Shown here: piece by piece, positions 57,405 to 64,000 of the stretch
Numbering within the stretch: the first letter of the stretch is position 1
How the letters are laid out: every line of letters begins with the position of its first letter
Assembly (NCBI GenBank): GCA_019119165.1
Contig: DWXO01000047.1
Coordinates: 35,738 to 99,737 of the forward strand
Direction of reading: 5' to 3'
DNA from: Candidatus Flavonifractor intestinigallinarum
GTDB taxonomy: Bacteria; Bacillota; Clostridia; Oscillospirales; Oscillospiraceae
DNA length: 64,000 bases
Translations under genes and position numbers: made by a program
The notes under the pieces: model-generated
Seen by the model: the letters and a program-made list of their open reading frames with translations, nothing else
What the model was told of the DNA's origin: nothing
Databases searched by the model: none

Positions 57405-58811
57405 TTACTCCGCCTTCTCCCCCATCAAAGACCACTTATTGGCTCCGGTGATCTTGACCTCCACAAACTGCCCGATGAGGGACTCCTCTCCGGTGAGGCG
57501 CACCAGGCGGTTGCCGGGGGTGCGGGCGGTGAGGCCCTTGTCGTCGGTGCCGTCCACCAGGCAGCGCACCGTCTTGCCGATATAGGCCGCGTGCTTTTCC
57601 TCGGAAATCTGGTCCTGCCGCTCCACCAGCCGCTGGAACCAGGCCGCCTTCTCCTCCTTGGAGACGGGGTCCTCCATCTTGGCGGCGGGGGTGCCCACAC
57701 GGGGGGAGTAGATGAAGGTAAAGAGGGCGTCAAACCGCACCTCGTCCAGCAAGGTCATGGTCTGCTCAAACTCCTCGGCGGTTTCCCCGGGAAATCCTAC
57801 GATGACGTCGGAGGTAATGACCACGTCGGGGATGGCCTGACGCAGGCGGCGCACCTTGTCCAGGTAGCCCGCCCGGTCGTACACCCGGTTCATGGCCTTT
57901 AACACCCGGTCGCTGCCCGCCTGGAAAGGCAGGTGGAAGCAAGGGGCGATCTTGGGGGAGGAGGCCATGGTGTCAAAGAGCTTCTGGGAGGCGTCCTTGG
58001 GGTGGCTGGTCATGAAGCGCAGCAGGAAGTCCCCGGGAATCTCGGAGGCCGCCTTCAAGAGGCCGGCGAAGTCCATGGGGTCGTCCAGGTCCTTGCCATA
58101 GGAGTTGACGTTCTGGCCCAGCAGGGTGATGTCCTTGTACCCCTCGGCCACCAGGCCCCGGATCTCCTCCAGAATGACCTCCGGCTGACGGGAGCGCTCC
58201 CGGCCACGGACGTAGGGCACGATGCAGTAGGTGCAGAAGTTGTTGCAGCCGTACATGATGGACACCCAGGCCTTCACCTTGTCCTGACGCACCACCGGGA
58301 TGCCCTCGGCGATGGAGCCGGGCTCGTCGGCGATGTCAAAGATGCGGCCCCGGCGGGTCACCAGCCGGTACAGGAGTTCGGGGAACCGCCAAAGGGCGTG
58401 GGGCCCGAACACCAGGTCCACCTGCCGGTAGCTCTCCTTGATCTTCTGGGCCCGGTGGGGCTCCTGGGCCATGCAGCCGCACACGCAGATGAGCTGGTTG
58501 GGCTTGGCCCGCTTGGTGTGGACCAGGGCGCCCACGTTGCCCAGCACCCGCATCTCGGCGTGCTCCCGGATGGCGCAGGTGTTGATGAGGATGAGGTCGG
58601 CCTCGGCCTCGCTGTCGGTGAAGTCGTAGCCCATCTCCCGCAGGTAGCCCCGCAGCCGCTCGGAGTCGGCCTCGTTCTGCTGGCAGCCGTAGGTATCCAC
58701 GAAGGCCAGCGGGGCGGTGGGACGGGCGGCGTTGCGCTCATGGAGTTTGTGGCAGAAGTCCCGCTGACGCTCCACGTCGGCGGGGGAAATTTTGGTGGTC
58801 TGTCGGTTCAA
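57405..58811 (-). CDS. miaB: tRNA-2-methylthio-N6-dimethylallyladenosine synthase MiaB
   Basis: The protein has the UPF0004 N-terminal cluster domain with cysteines in DTYGCQQNEAD, INTCAIRE and CGCMAQ. The radical SAM motif CNNFCTYCIVP and a C-terminal TRAM domain follow. It adds a methylthio group to i6A37 of tRNAs. The track start (58847) overlaps the -10 box, so TTG 58811, 7 nt behind GGGAGG, is the start (468 residues). Its partner gene miaA is not in this window. Confidence 0.95.
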   Translation of the reverse strand: MNRQTTKISPADVERQRDFCHKLHERNAARPTAPLAFVDTYGCQQNEADSERLRGYLREMGYDFTDSEAEADLILINTCAIREHAEMRVLGNVGALVHTKRAKPNQLICVCGCMAQEPHRAQKIKESYRQVDLVFGPHALWRFPELLYRLVTRRGRIFDIADEPGSIAEGIPVVRQDKVKAWVSIMYGCNNFCTYCIVPYVRGRERSRQPEVILEEIRGLVAEGYKDITLLGQNVNSYGKDLDDPMDFAGLLKAASEIPGDFLLRFMTSHPKDASQKLFDTMASSPKIAPCFHLPFQAGSDRVLKAMNRVYDRAGYLDKVRRLRQAIPDVVITSDVIVGFPGETAEEFEQTMTLLDEVRFDALFTFIYSPRVGTPAAKMEDPVSKEEKAAWFQRLVERQDQISEEKHAAYIGKTVRCLVDGTDDKGLTARTPGNRLVRLTGEESLIGQFVEVKITGANKWSLMGEKAE

Positions 58812-58846
58812 AACGGTTCCTCCCGAAAAGTCTGTATCAATACTCA

Positions 58847-58875
58847 ATCATAGCACTTTTCAGCATTAAACACAA
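58847..58875 (-). promoter_or_regulatory. miaB promoter
   Basis: Minus-strand TTGTGT (58870-58875) and TATGAT (58847-58852) are 17 bp apart. The -10 covers the upstream TTG of the track ORF, which rules that start out. Confidence 0.72.
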
Positions 58876-58892
58876 GGCCTGTCCCCTTTTCA

Positions 58893-58921
58893 TTGACTGG
58901 ATTCGGCGGGGAGTATATAAT
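58893..58921 (+). promoter_or_regulatory. Promoter of the alanine-racemase-like gene
   Basis: TTGACT and TATAAT are 17 bp apart, 33 bp before the ATG; divergent from the miaB promoter. Confidence 0.82.
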
Positions 58922-58954
58922 GGAAAGGACTATCCACGGAAAGGCGGCGGAGCC

Positions 58955-60022
58955 ATGAAAACCCTGGTCATCGAGCGGGATGCACTGAAGAATAATATCT
59001 CCGTGGTCAAGGAGCGGGCGGGGGGCGCCGTGATCTACGGCGTGGTCACCGGAGACGGCCAGGGAGCCGGTCTGGTGGAGCTGGCAAAGACCCTCCGGGC
59101 CGAGGGCATCGGCCGCTTCGCCGTGTCCGAGGTGGCGGAGGCCGCCGCCCTGCGGAAGGCGGGCTTTGTGGAGGAGGAGATCCTCATGCTCCGCTGCACC
59201 ACCGACCGGGAGGAGCTGGAGCAGCTGCTGGACCTGAACGTGATCTGCACCGTGGGCTCCCACGACAGCGGTATGGCCCTCAACGGGGTGGCGGAGGCCC
59301 GGTCCACCATTGCCGAGGCCCACATCCAGATCGATACCGGCATGGGCTTCGGGGGCTTTCTCTCCAGCGAGCCGGAGAAGATCCTGTCCACCTTCCGGGA
59401 CCTGTCCAGCATCGCCGTGTCCGGGGTGTGTACCCAGCTGTACACCAAGAGCCGCAAGGGCAAGGCCCTGGCGGCCCAGGTGGAGGAGTTCACCAAAACG
59501 GTGGAGGCCATCCACGCCGCCGGGTTTGAGACGGGCACCGTCCACGCCGCCGGGTCCTATGTGCTGATGCACCACCCCGCCGCCCGGCTGGGGGGCGTCC
59601 GGGCGGGCACCGTGCTGATGGGCCGGTGCCGCCGGGCCAGAGGGGACGGCCTGCGCCGGGTTGGCTACGGCGAGGTGAAGGTGGAGGAGACCCGCTGGGT
59701 GCCCAAGGGCCACATCGTGGGGGGCAACACCCCCGCGCCCCTGAAAAAGAACACCCGGGTGGCGGTGCTGCCCGTGGGGTATCAGAACGGCTTCGGCATG
59801 GGCCGCCCCTGGGCAGGAGGGCTGCTGGACGCCATCCGCCGGTGGCTCACCCAGCGGCAGATCACCGTCCGGGTCAACGGCCAGAAGGCCAGGGTCATTG
59901 GCGGCATCGGCGCCATCGAGACCATCGTGGACGTGACCGACCTAAAATGTACCGCCGGAGACAAGGCGGTGTTTGATATCGACCCCATTTTTGCCAAGGG
60001 GTTTGTCCGGGAGTACCGGTAA
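58955..60022 (+). CDS. Alanine racemase-like fold III protein lacking the PLP lysine
   Basis: The 355-residue protein has the alanine racemase layout: N-terminal TIM barrel (AVSEVAEAAALRKAGF, HIQIDTGMGFGGF) and C-terminal beta domain (VGYGEVKV, VLPVGYQNGFG). In the motif that is K-G/A-D/N-x-YG in relatives, this protein reads VVTGDGQG, so Thr32 replaces the lysine that forms the PLP Schiff base and Gln replaces the following Tyr. The C-terminal catalytic Tyr region is kept. It is unlikely to be a working racemase unless another lysine substitutes. A consensus promoter suggests it is expressed. It precedes dtd, separated by repeat A6. Confidence 0.82.
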   Translation: MKTLVIERDALKNNISVVKERAGGAVIYGVVTGDGQGAGLVELAKTLRAEGIGRFAVSEVAEAAALRKAGFVEEEILMLRCTTDREELEQLLDLNVICTVGSHDSGMALNGVAEARSTIAEAHIQIDTGMGFGGFLSSEPEKILSTFRDLSSIAVSGVCTQLYTKSRKGKALAAQVEEFTKTVEAIHAAGFETGTVHAAGSYVLMHHPAARLGGVRAGTVLMGRCRRARGDGLRRVGYGEVKVEETRWVPKGHIVGGNTPAPLKKNTRVAVLPVGYQNGFGMGRPWAGGLLDAIRRWLTQRQITVRVNGQKARVIGGIGAIETIVDVTDLKCTAGDKAVFDIDPIFAKGFVREYR

Positions 60023-60035
60023 GGGGGATCGATTG

Positions 60036-60093
60036 CCCCCTCATCCGTCATTTGCCTTGCAAATGCCACCTTCCCCCCTGAGGGGGGAAGGTC
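60036..60093 (-). repeat. Family A repeat, partial copy A6
   Basis: Only the CCCCCTCATCCG arm and the ACCTTCCCCCCTGAGGGGGG hairpin are present, in reverse orientation; the AGCTTCCC half is missing. Confidence 0.85.
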
Positions 60094-60121
60094 TTACCCC
60101 AAAAAGAAAGGAATTTAAACT

Positions 60122-60565
60122 ATGCGTGCAGTTGTGACCCGTGTCAAGAACGCCTCCGTCACCATTGACGGCAAGGTGAACGGCGAGATCGGCCAGGGCT
60201 TCCTGGTGCTGCTGGGGGTGGCCCCCAGCGATACCGAGGCCCAGGCCGTCAAGATGGCCGACAAGGTGTGCGGCCTGCGCATCTTTGAGGACGAGAACGA
60301 AAAGATGAACCTGAACCTGGAGGCGGTGGGGGGCTCCCTGCTGGTGGTGAGCCAGTTCACCCTCTACGCCGACACCAAGTCCCGCCGCCCCGGCTTCTCC
60401 GGAGCCGCCAAGCCGGACATCGCCATCCCCCTGTATGAGAAGTTTATGGCCGAGTGCGCCGGACGGGGCTTTGAGGTCCAGCACGGCGAATTTGGGGCCG
60501 ATATGCAGGTATACTCTCAGAATGACGGACCGGTGACCATCCTGCTGGACACCGATACCATGTAA
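60122..60565 (+). CDS. dtd: D-aminoacyl-tRNA deacylase
   Basis: The 147-residue DTD has SQFTLYAD (catalytic-site motif) and NDGPVTILLDT (the GP motif that gives chiral selectivity). It hydrolyses D-amino acids and Gly mischarged on tRNAs. It is followed 19 bp later by the MBL hydrolase and then hemZ, a conserved Firmicute order. Confidence 0.96.
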   Translation: MRAVVTRVKNASVTIDGKVNGEIGQGFLVLLGVAPSDTEAQAVKMADKVCGLRIFEDENEKMNLNLEAVGGSLLVVSQFTLYADTKSRRPGFSGAAKPDIAIPLYEKFMAECAGRGFEVQHGEFGADMQVYSQNDGPVTILLDTDTM

Positions 60566-60584
60566 AGAAAGGGGTACACATCCC

Positions 60585-61190
60585 ATGAAAATTCGCGTTT
60601 TACAGGTGGGGCCCATCGGCACCAACTGCTATCTGCTGGAGGACGAGGACAGCCACACCGCCGCCGTGGTGGACCCCGGCGACGAGGCCGACCGTATTCT
60701 GGCCCAGGCCAAGGCCGACGGGGTGGAGATTCAGTCCATCCTGCTGACCCACGCCCACTATGACCACACCACCGGCGTGGCCGGGCTGCTCAAGGCTCTG
60801 CCCAACATTCCGGTGTACCTCCACCCCGCCGATATCGCCCGGCTGGGCACCCCGGTGTTCCCCGCTCTGGGCGTCGAGCCCACCCCCTATGACGACGGCG
60901 ACGTGGTGAAGGTGGGGGGCATCGACGTGCAGGTGCTCCACACCCCCGGCCACACCCCCGGCGGCGTGTGCCTGATGGCGGGGGAGGCCCTCTTCACCGG
61001 CGATACCCTGTTCCAGGGCTCCATGGGCCGCACCGACCTGCCCGGCGGCAGCTACCAGGAGATCATGGCCTCCCTGGCCCGGCTGGCCCGGCTGCCCGGG
61101 GACTTCCAGGTTCTCCCCGGCCACATGGACCTGTCCACCCTGGACACCGAGCGAAAGGGCAATTACTATATGCAGGAGGCCATGGGGTAA
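60585..61190 (+). CDS. MBL-fold metallo-hydrolase (glyoxalase II-like)
   Basis: This 201-residue protein has the metallo-beta-lactamase motifs THAHYDHTTG, HTPGHTPG, TGDTLF and the final PGHMDLS. It resembles the YqgX/GloB-like short hydrolases found between dtd and hemZ in Firmicutes. It probably hydrolyses thioesters; substrate unknown. Confidence 0.9.
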   Translation: MKIRVLQVGPIGTNCYLLEDEDSHTAAVVDPGDEADRILAQAKADGVEIQSILLTHAHYDHTTGVAGLLKALPNIPVYLHPADIARLGTPVFPALGVEPTPYDDGDVVKVGGIDVQVLHTPGHTPGGVCLMAGEALFTGDTLFQGSMGRTDLPGGSYQEIMASLARLARLPGDFQVLPGHMDLSTLDTERKGNYYMQEAMG

Positions 61191-61195
61191 GGGAC

Positions 61196-61221
61196 GGGCC
61201 GATGTGGGCATCGGCCCCTAC
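61196..61221. repeat. Family B short palindromic repeat
   Basis: GGGCCGATGTGGGCATCGGC with the CCCTAC edge lies between the MBL and hemZ genes. Confidence 0.9.
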
Positions 61222-61265
61222 GGCCTTCCGTCCCCGTCCATTTCCCAGGAAAGGATTCTTCCTCC

Positions 61266-62744
61266 ATGAAACTGTATTTGAAGGGCCACGACTACAAATA
61301 CGCCGCCGAGCAGATGCTGCTGACCCTGTTCCCCGACCAGCGGCCGGAGTATGACGACCGGCCCCCCGCTGCCGGGGAGGATCATCTGGTGCTCTCCCTG
61401 AGCCGGGGCAAGCTGTGGGCCACTGCTACCGCCAAACTGACTTACAACGGCCAGTCATATGGGGCAAGCCGCCGGTGTAAACTGGAAGAACTCACCGACG
61501 ACCTCTCCACCAGCCGGGCGTTACAGCGCATTTTGAAGCTGGCCTTCTACGACGCCGGGGTGGCCGCACGGGGGAACGAGCCCCCCTGGGGGGCGCTGAC
61601 CGGCGTGCGTCCGGTGAAGATCCCCACCCGCGCCATGCTGGCTGGGGCCACCCCCGCTCAGGCGGAGAAGATTTTAAAAGACACCTACCGGGTGTCCCCC
61701 CTGCGGCGGCGGCTGGCCATGGACTGCGCCCAGGCCAGCCTGGAGGCCCAGCGGAGCCTGAAACCGGAGGAGGTGTCCCTCTATGTGGGCATCCCCTTCT
61801 GTCCCACCCGGTGCGCCTACTGCTCCTTTGTGTCCGCCGACGTGGGCCGCGCCCTCAAGCTCATCGACCCCTTCCTGGACTGCCTTTCCCGGGAAATCAA
61901 GGCCACCGGTGAAATGCTGGCGGGGGCGGGTTTGAAGGTACGCACCGTCTACTTCGGCGGCGGCACCCCCACCACCCTGTCCGCCTCTCAGCTGGACCGG
62001 CTCATGGGGGAGATCGCCGATTCCATCGACCTGTCCGCCTGCACCGAGTACACCGTGGAGGCGGGACGGCCCGACACCATTACCCGGGAAAAGCTGGAGG
62101 TCCTCTTCCGCCGGGGCTGCGGCCGGGTGTCGGTGAATCCCCAGACCATGGCCGACCATGTGCTGGCCGCCATGGGCCGGGCTCACCGGGCCGAGGATAT
62201 CCGGAAAGCCTACGCCCTGGCCCGGGACAGCGGCATCCCCTGCGTGAACATGGACCTGATTGCCGGTCTGCCCGCCGACAGCGTGGACGGCTTCCGGTCC
62301 TCCCTGGACCAGGTGCTGGCCATGGCGCCGGAGAATATCACCGTCCACACCCTGGCCATGAAGAAGGGCTCCCGGCTGATGGAAGAAGGGGGCGGCGTGC
62401 CCGCCGATGAAGAAGTGGCCGCTATGCTGGAGTACGCCTGGTCCGCTCTGCGTGGGGCGGGGCAGATTCCCTATTACCTCTACCGCCAGAAGTATATGTC
62501 CGGCTCCTTTGAAAACGTGGGCTGGTGCCTGCCGGGGGCCGAGAGCCTCTATAACATCTGCATGATGGAGGAGCTGCACACCATCGTCTCCCTGGGGGGC
62601 GGCGGGGTGACCAAGCTGGTGAACCCGGCCACCGGGCACATCGAGCGCATTGCCAACCCCAAGTACCCCAAGGAATATATCGAGAAGATTGACGCCGTCT
62701 GCGCCGGAAAGGAGCGGGTCGCCCGCTTCCACGGCGCCCTGTAA
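61266..62744 (+). CDS. hemZ: HemZ-type coproporphyrinogen dehydrogenase-like radical SAM protein
   Basis: The 492-residue protein has an N-terminal domain of about 165 residues specific to HemZ, then a radical SAM motif CPTRCAYCSF (CX3CX2C). YFGGGTPTTLS, VEAGRPDTIT and MDLIAGLP follow. The family is annotated as oxygen-independent coproporphyrinogen III oxidase-like, but HemW-type relatives often act in heme handling. No other heme genes are in the window. Operon with dtd and MBL. Confidence 0.9.
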   Translation: MKLYLKGHDYKYAAEQMLLTLFPDQRPEYDDRPPAAGEDHLVLSLSRGKLWATATAKLTYNGQSYGASRRCKLEELTDDLSTSRALQRILKLAFYDAGVAARGNEPPWGALTGVRPVKIPTRAMLAGATPAQAEKILKDTYRVSPLRRRLAMDCAQASLEAQRSLKPEEVSLYVGIPFCPTRCAYCSFVSADVGRALKLIDPFLDCLSREIKATGEMLAGAGLKVRTVYFGGGTPTTLSASQLDRLMGEIADSIDLSACTEYTVEAGRPDTITREKLEVLFRRGCGRVSVNPQTMADHVLAAMGRAHRAEDIRKAYALARDSGIPCVNMDLIAGLPADSVDGFRSSLDQVLAMAPENITVHTLAMKKGSRLMEEGGGVPADEEVAAMLEYAWSALRGAGQIPYYLYRQKYMSGSFENVGWCLPGAESLYNICMMEELHTIVSLGGGGVTKLVNPATGHIERIANPKYPKEYIEKIDAVCAGKERVARFHGAL

Positions 62745-62755
62745 GGAGGTCCCCT

Positions 62756-63700
62756 ATGCCCTATCAGCTGCAAGAGATCAACCAGAGCCTCCGCACCGAT
62801 CCCAAGGGATTTCTGGAGGCCTGCGACGCCGCCTATCAAAGCCGCATTGACTCCGCGGTGGACCGTATTCTGGAGCGGATGAAGGTCAGCCCCATTGTGC
62901 TGCTGTCCGGCCCGTCCGGCTCGGGCAAGACCACCACCGCCCTCAAGCTGGAGCAGGAGCTGGAGCGCCGGGGGGTGAACACCCACACCATCTCCATGGA
63001 CAACTACTACAAGACCCTCAACCGCAAGACCGCCCCCCGCACCCCCGAGGGGGACATCGACTACGAGTCTCCGGTGCTGCTGGACCTGGACCTGCTGGAC
63101 GAGACTTTCTCCAAGCTGTCCCGGGGCGAGTGGGTGGTGGTGCCCAAGTATGAGTTTGCCCGCCAGATGCGCAACGACAGCCGGGGCACCTTTTTGAAGC
63201 TGGACAAGAACGAGATCGCCATTTTCGAGGGCATCCACGCCCTCAACGACGACATCTTCGGCCGCCACCCGGAGGCCACCGGCCTGTACATCTCCGCCCG
63301 CTCCAACGTGCTGGAGGGGGAGGAACTGCGGTTCAAGGGCACTTGGATGCGCATTTCCCGCCGGGCGGTCCGTGACTATAATTTCCGGGGCACAGACCTT
63401 TTGGAAACCCTTTTGATGTGGTATAATGTGCGCCGGGGCGAGAAGAAGTACATCTCCCCCTTCAAAAACCGGGCCAATATCATCATCGACTCCTCCCTGC
63501 CCTACGAGGTGTCGGTGTTTGCCAACTATGCCCACGTCCTGAAAGAGGCGGTGGACCAGATCCCCGCCGACAACCCCCGCTATCATGAGTTCCACGATCT
63601 GGTGGACTCCTTCCGGTACTTTGAGCCGGTGGACCCGGCTCTGGTGCCCCCCGAGTCCCTGATCCGGGAGTTTATCGGCGGCGGCAGCTATCATTACTAA
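62756..63700 (+). CDS. Uridine kinase/phosphoribulokinase-family nucleoside kinase
   Basis: The 314-residue P-loop kinase has Walker A GPSGSGKTTTA (about 52-62), SMDNYYKTL (substrate Asp region), DYESPVLLDLDLL and IFEGIHALND. It lacks the N-terminal TGS domain present in many Firmicute nucleoside kinases. It probably phosphorylates uridine/cytidine or a related nucleoside. AAGGAGGTCCCC precedes the ATG, 12 bp after hemZ, so the two are co-transcribed. Confidence 0.87.
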   Translation: MPYQLQEINQSLRTDPKGFLEACDAAYQSRIDSAVDRILERMKVSPIVLLSGPSGSGKTTTALKLEQELERRGVNTHTISMDNYYKTLNRKTAPRTPEGDIDYESPVLLDLDLLDETFSKLSRGEWVVVPKYEFARQMRNDSRGTFLKLDKNEIAIFEGIHALNDDIFGRHPEATGLYISARSNVLEGEELRFKGTWMRISRRAVRDYNFRGTDLLETLLMWYNVRRGEKKYISPFKNRANIIIDSSLPYEVSVFANYAHVLKEAVDQIPADNPRYHEFHDLVDSFRYFEPVDPALVPPESLIREFIGGGSYHY

Positions 63701-63713
63701 ACGAATAACCAGC

Positions 63714-63735
63714 AGGCGGGGGCCTGTCCCCCGCC
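63714..63735 (+). other. Short GC hairpin between kinase and Mrp genes
   Basis: GGCGGGGG and CCCCCGCC pair around CCTGT. Only CGCTCTTCCC follows, so termination is uncertain. Confidence 0.5.
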
Positions 63736-63787
63736 GCTCTTCCCGTATCAATCCCTGGTAACAACATAGGAAAGAAGGAAAAATACC

Positions 63788-64000
63788 ATGTCAGAATGTA
63801 CCCACAACTGTTCCTCCTGCGGCGAGAGCTGCGGTGAGCGCACCGCCCCCCAGGATCTCCACGTTCCCGCCAACGGCCTGTCCCACATCGGCAAGGTCAT
63901 TGCCGTGGTCAGCGGCAAGGGCGGCGTGGGCAAGAGCCTGGTGACCTCCTCCCTGGCGGTGGCCATGCGCCGCATGGGCAAGAAGGTGGCCGTGCTGGAC
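63788..64000 (+). CDS. Mrp/NBP35-family iron-sulfur carrier ATPase, 5' part only
   Basis: The 71 visible codons encode an N-terminal cysteine cluster ([12 protein letters not shown]), as in Nbp35-type proteins, then the deviant Walker [19 protein letters not shown]. The gene continues past the window edge. It carries and delivers Fe-S clusters to apoproteins. GAAAGAAGG precedes ATG 63788. Confidence 0.92.
   Translation, partial: MSECTHNCSSCGESCGERTAPQDLHVPANGLSHIGKVIAVVSGKGGVGKSLVTSSLAVAMRRMGKKVAVLD

Overview
The window comes from a high-GC, endospore-forming Firmicute of the class Clostridia, most likely a gut Oscillospiraceae-type bacterium (Flavonifractor/Intestinimonas/Lawsonibacter-like). 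This is inferred from spoIIID, spoVB, yabP and yabQ, Firmicute-style operons (rqcP-hup-mazG-spoVB; yabP-yabQ-divIC-yabR; sepF-divIVA-ileS-lspA-rluD; miaB-mutS-mutL-hfq; dtd-MBL-hemZ), an ileS T-box, strong AGGAGG ribosome binding sites and dense families of GC-rich palindromic repeats. No rRNA, tRNA, CRISPR array, prophage or intact insertion sequence was seen.

Region 1 (1-15.0 kb) is an accessory catabolic island. A soluble NtrB-like histidine kinase and an NtrC/AtoC-like sigma-54 activator (cut by the window edge) are divergent from a ten-gene operon. The operon has a perfect GG-N10-GC sigma-54 promoter with a cluster of TGCA-core dyads about 100-180 bp upstream. It encodes two DASS/SLC13-type anion transporters, a long acyl-CoA dehydrogenase, a canonical enoyl-CoA hydratase, a thiolase, a 3-hydroxyacyl-CoA dehydrogenase, a PaaG-like crotonase, two family III CoA-transferases and an FMN NPD-type oxidoreductase. 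Together these would import an organic acid, activate it by CoA transfer and beta-oxidise it. The substrate is unknown; a dicarboxylate or aryl/alicyclic acid is my inference.

Region 2 (15-24.5 kb) has a FUSC/aromatic-acid-exporter-like protein, a PTS_EIIC_2 membrane protein with a palindromic operator, PepD, and the minus-strand run punA-mtaD-spoVB-mazG-hup-rqcP. Region 3 (24.6-36.7 kb) has a radical-SAM/TIGR03915 DNA-repair pair behind a LexA-box-like site, rny, spoIIID with a sigma-E-like promoter, a DUF2156 protein, a membrane-tethered ECF sigma factor fused to an extracellular domain, an SLH protein sharing its promoter-like element, a Crp/Fnr regulator, a MATE pump and an HD protein.

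Region 4 (36.7-43.6 kb) holds an MntP/YtaF-like protein, the yabP-yabQ-divIC-yabR sporulation/division operon, divergent bioY/birA with two BirA-type operators, a HAD phosphatase that appears to start at ATC, rluD, lspA and two divergent ribbon-helix-helix genes. Region 5 (43.6-58.9 kb, minus strand) is a housekeeping block: miaB, a GIY-YIG gene bracketed by inverted repeats, mutS, a CPBP protease, mutL, hfq, an HlyD-like adaptor, yggS, sepF, divIVA, a VOC protein and ileS. Region 6 (58.9-64 kb, plus strand) has an alanine-racemase-like protein lacking the PLP lysine, dtd, an MBL hydrolase, hemZ, a uridine kinase-like protein and the start of an Mrp/NBP35 ATPase.

The most striking structural feature is the palindromic repeat load. 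A ~105-118 bp multi-hairpin family (A) has five full copies and one partial. A short 22-29 bp family (B) has more than a dozen copies, three of them inside the mutL coding sequence. A third family (C) has two inverted copies bracketing a GIY-YIG endonuclease gene.
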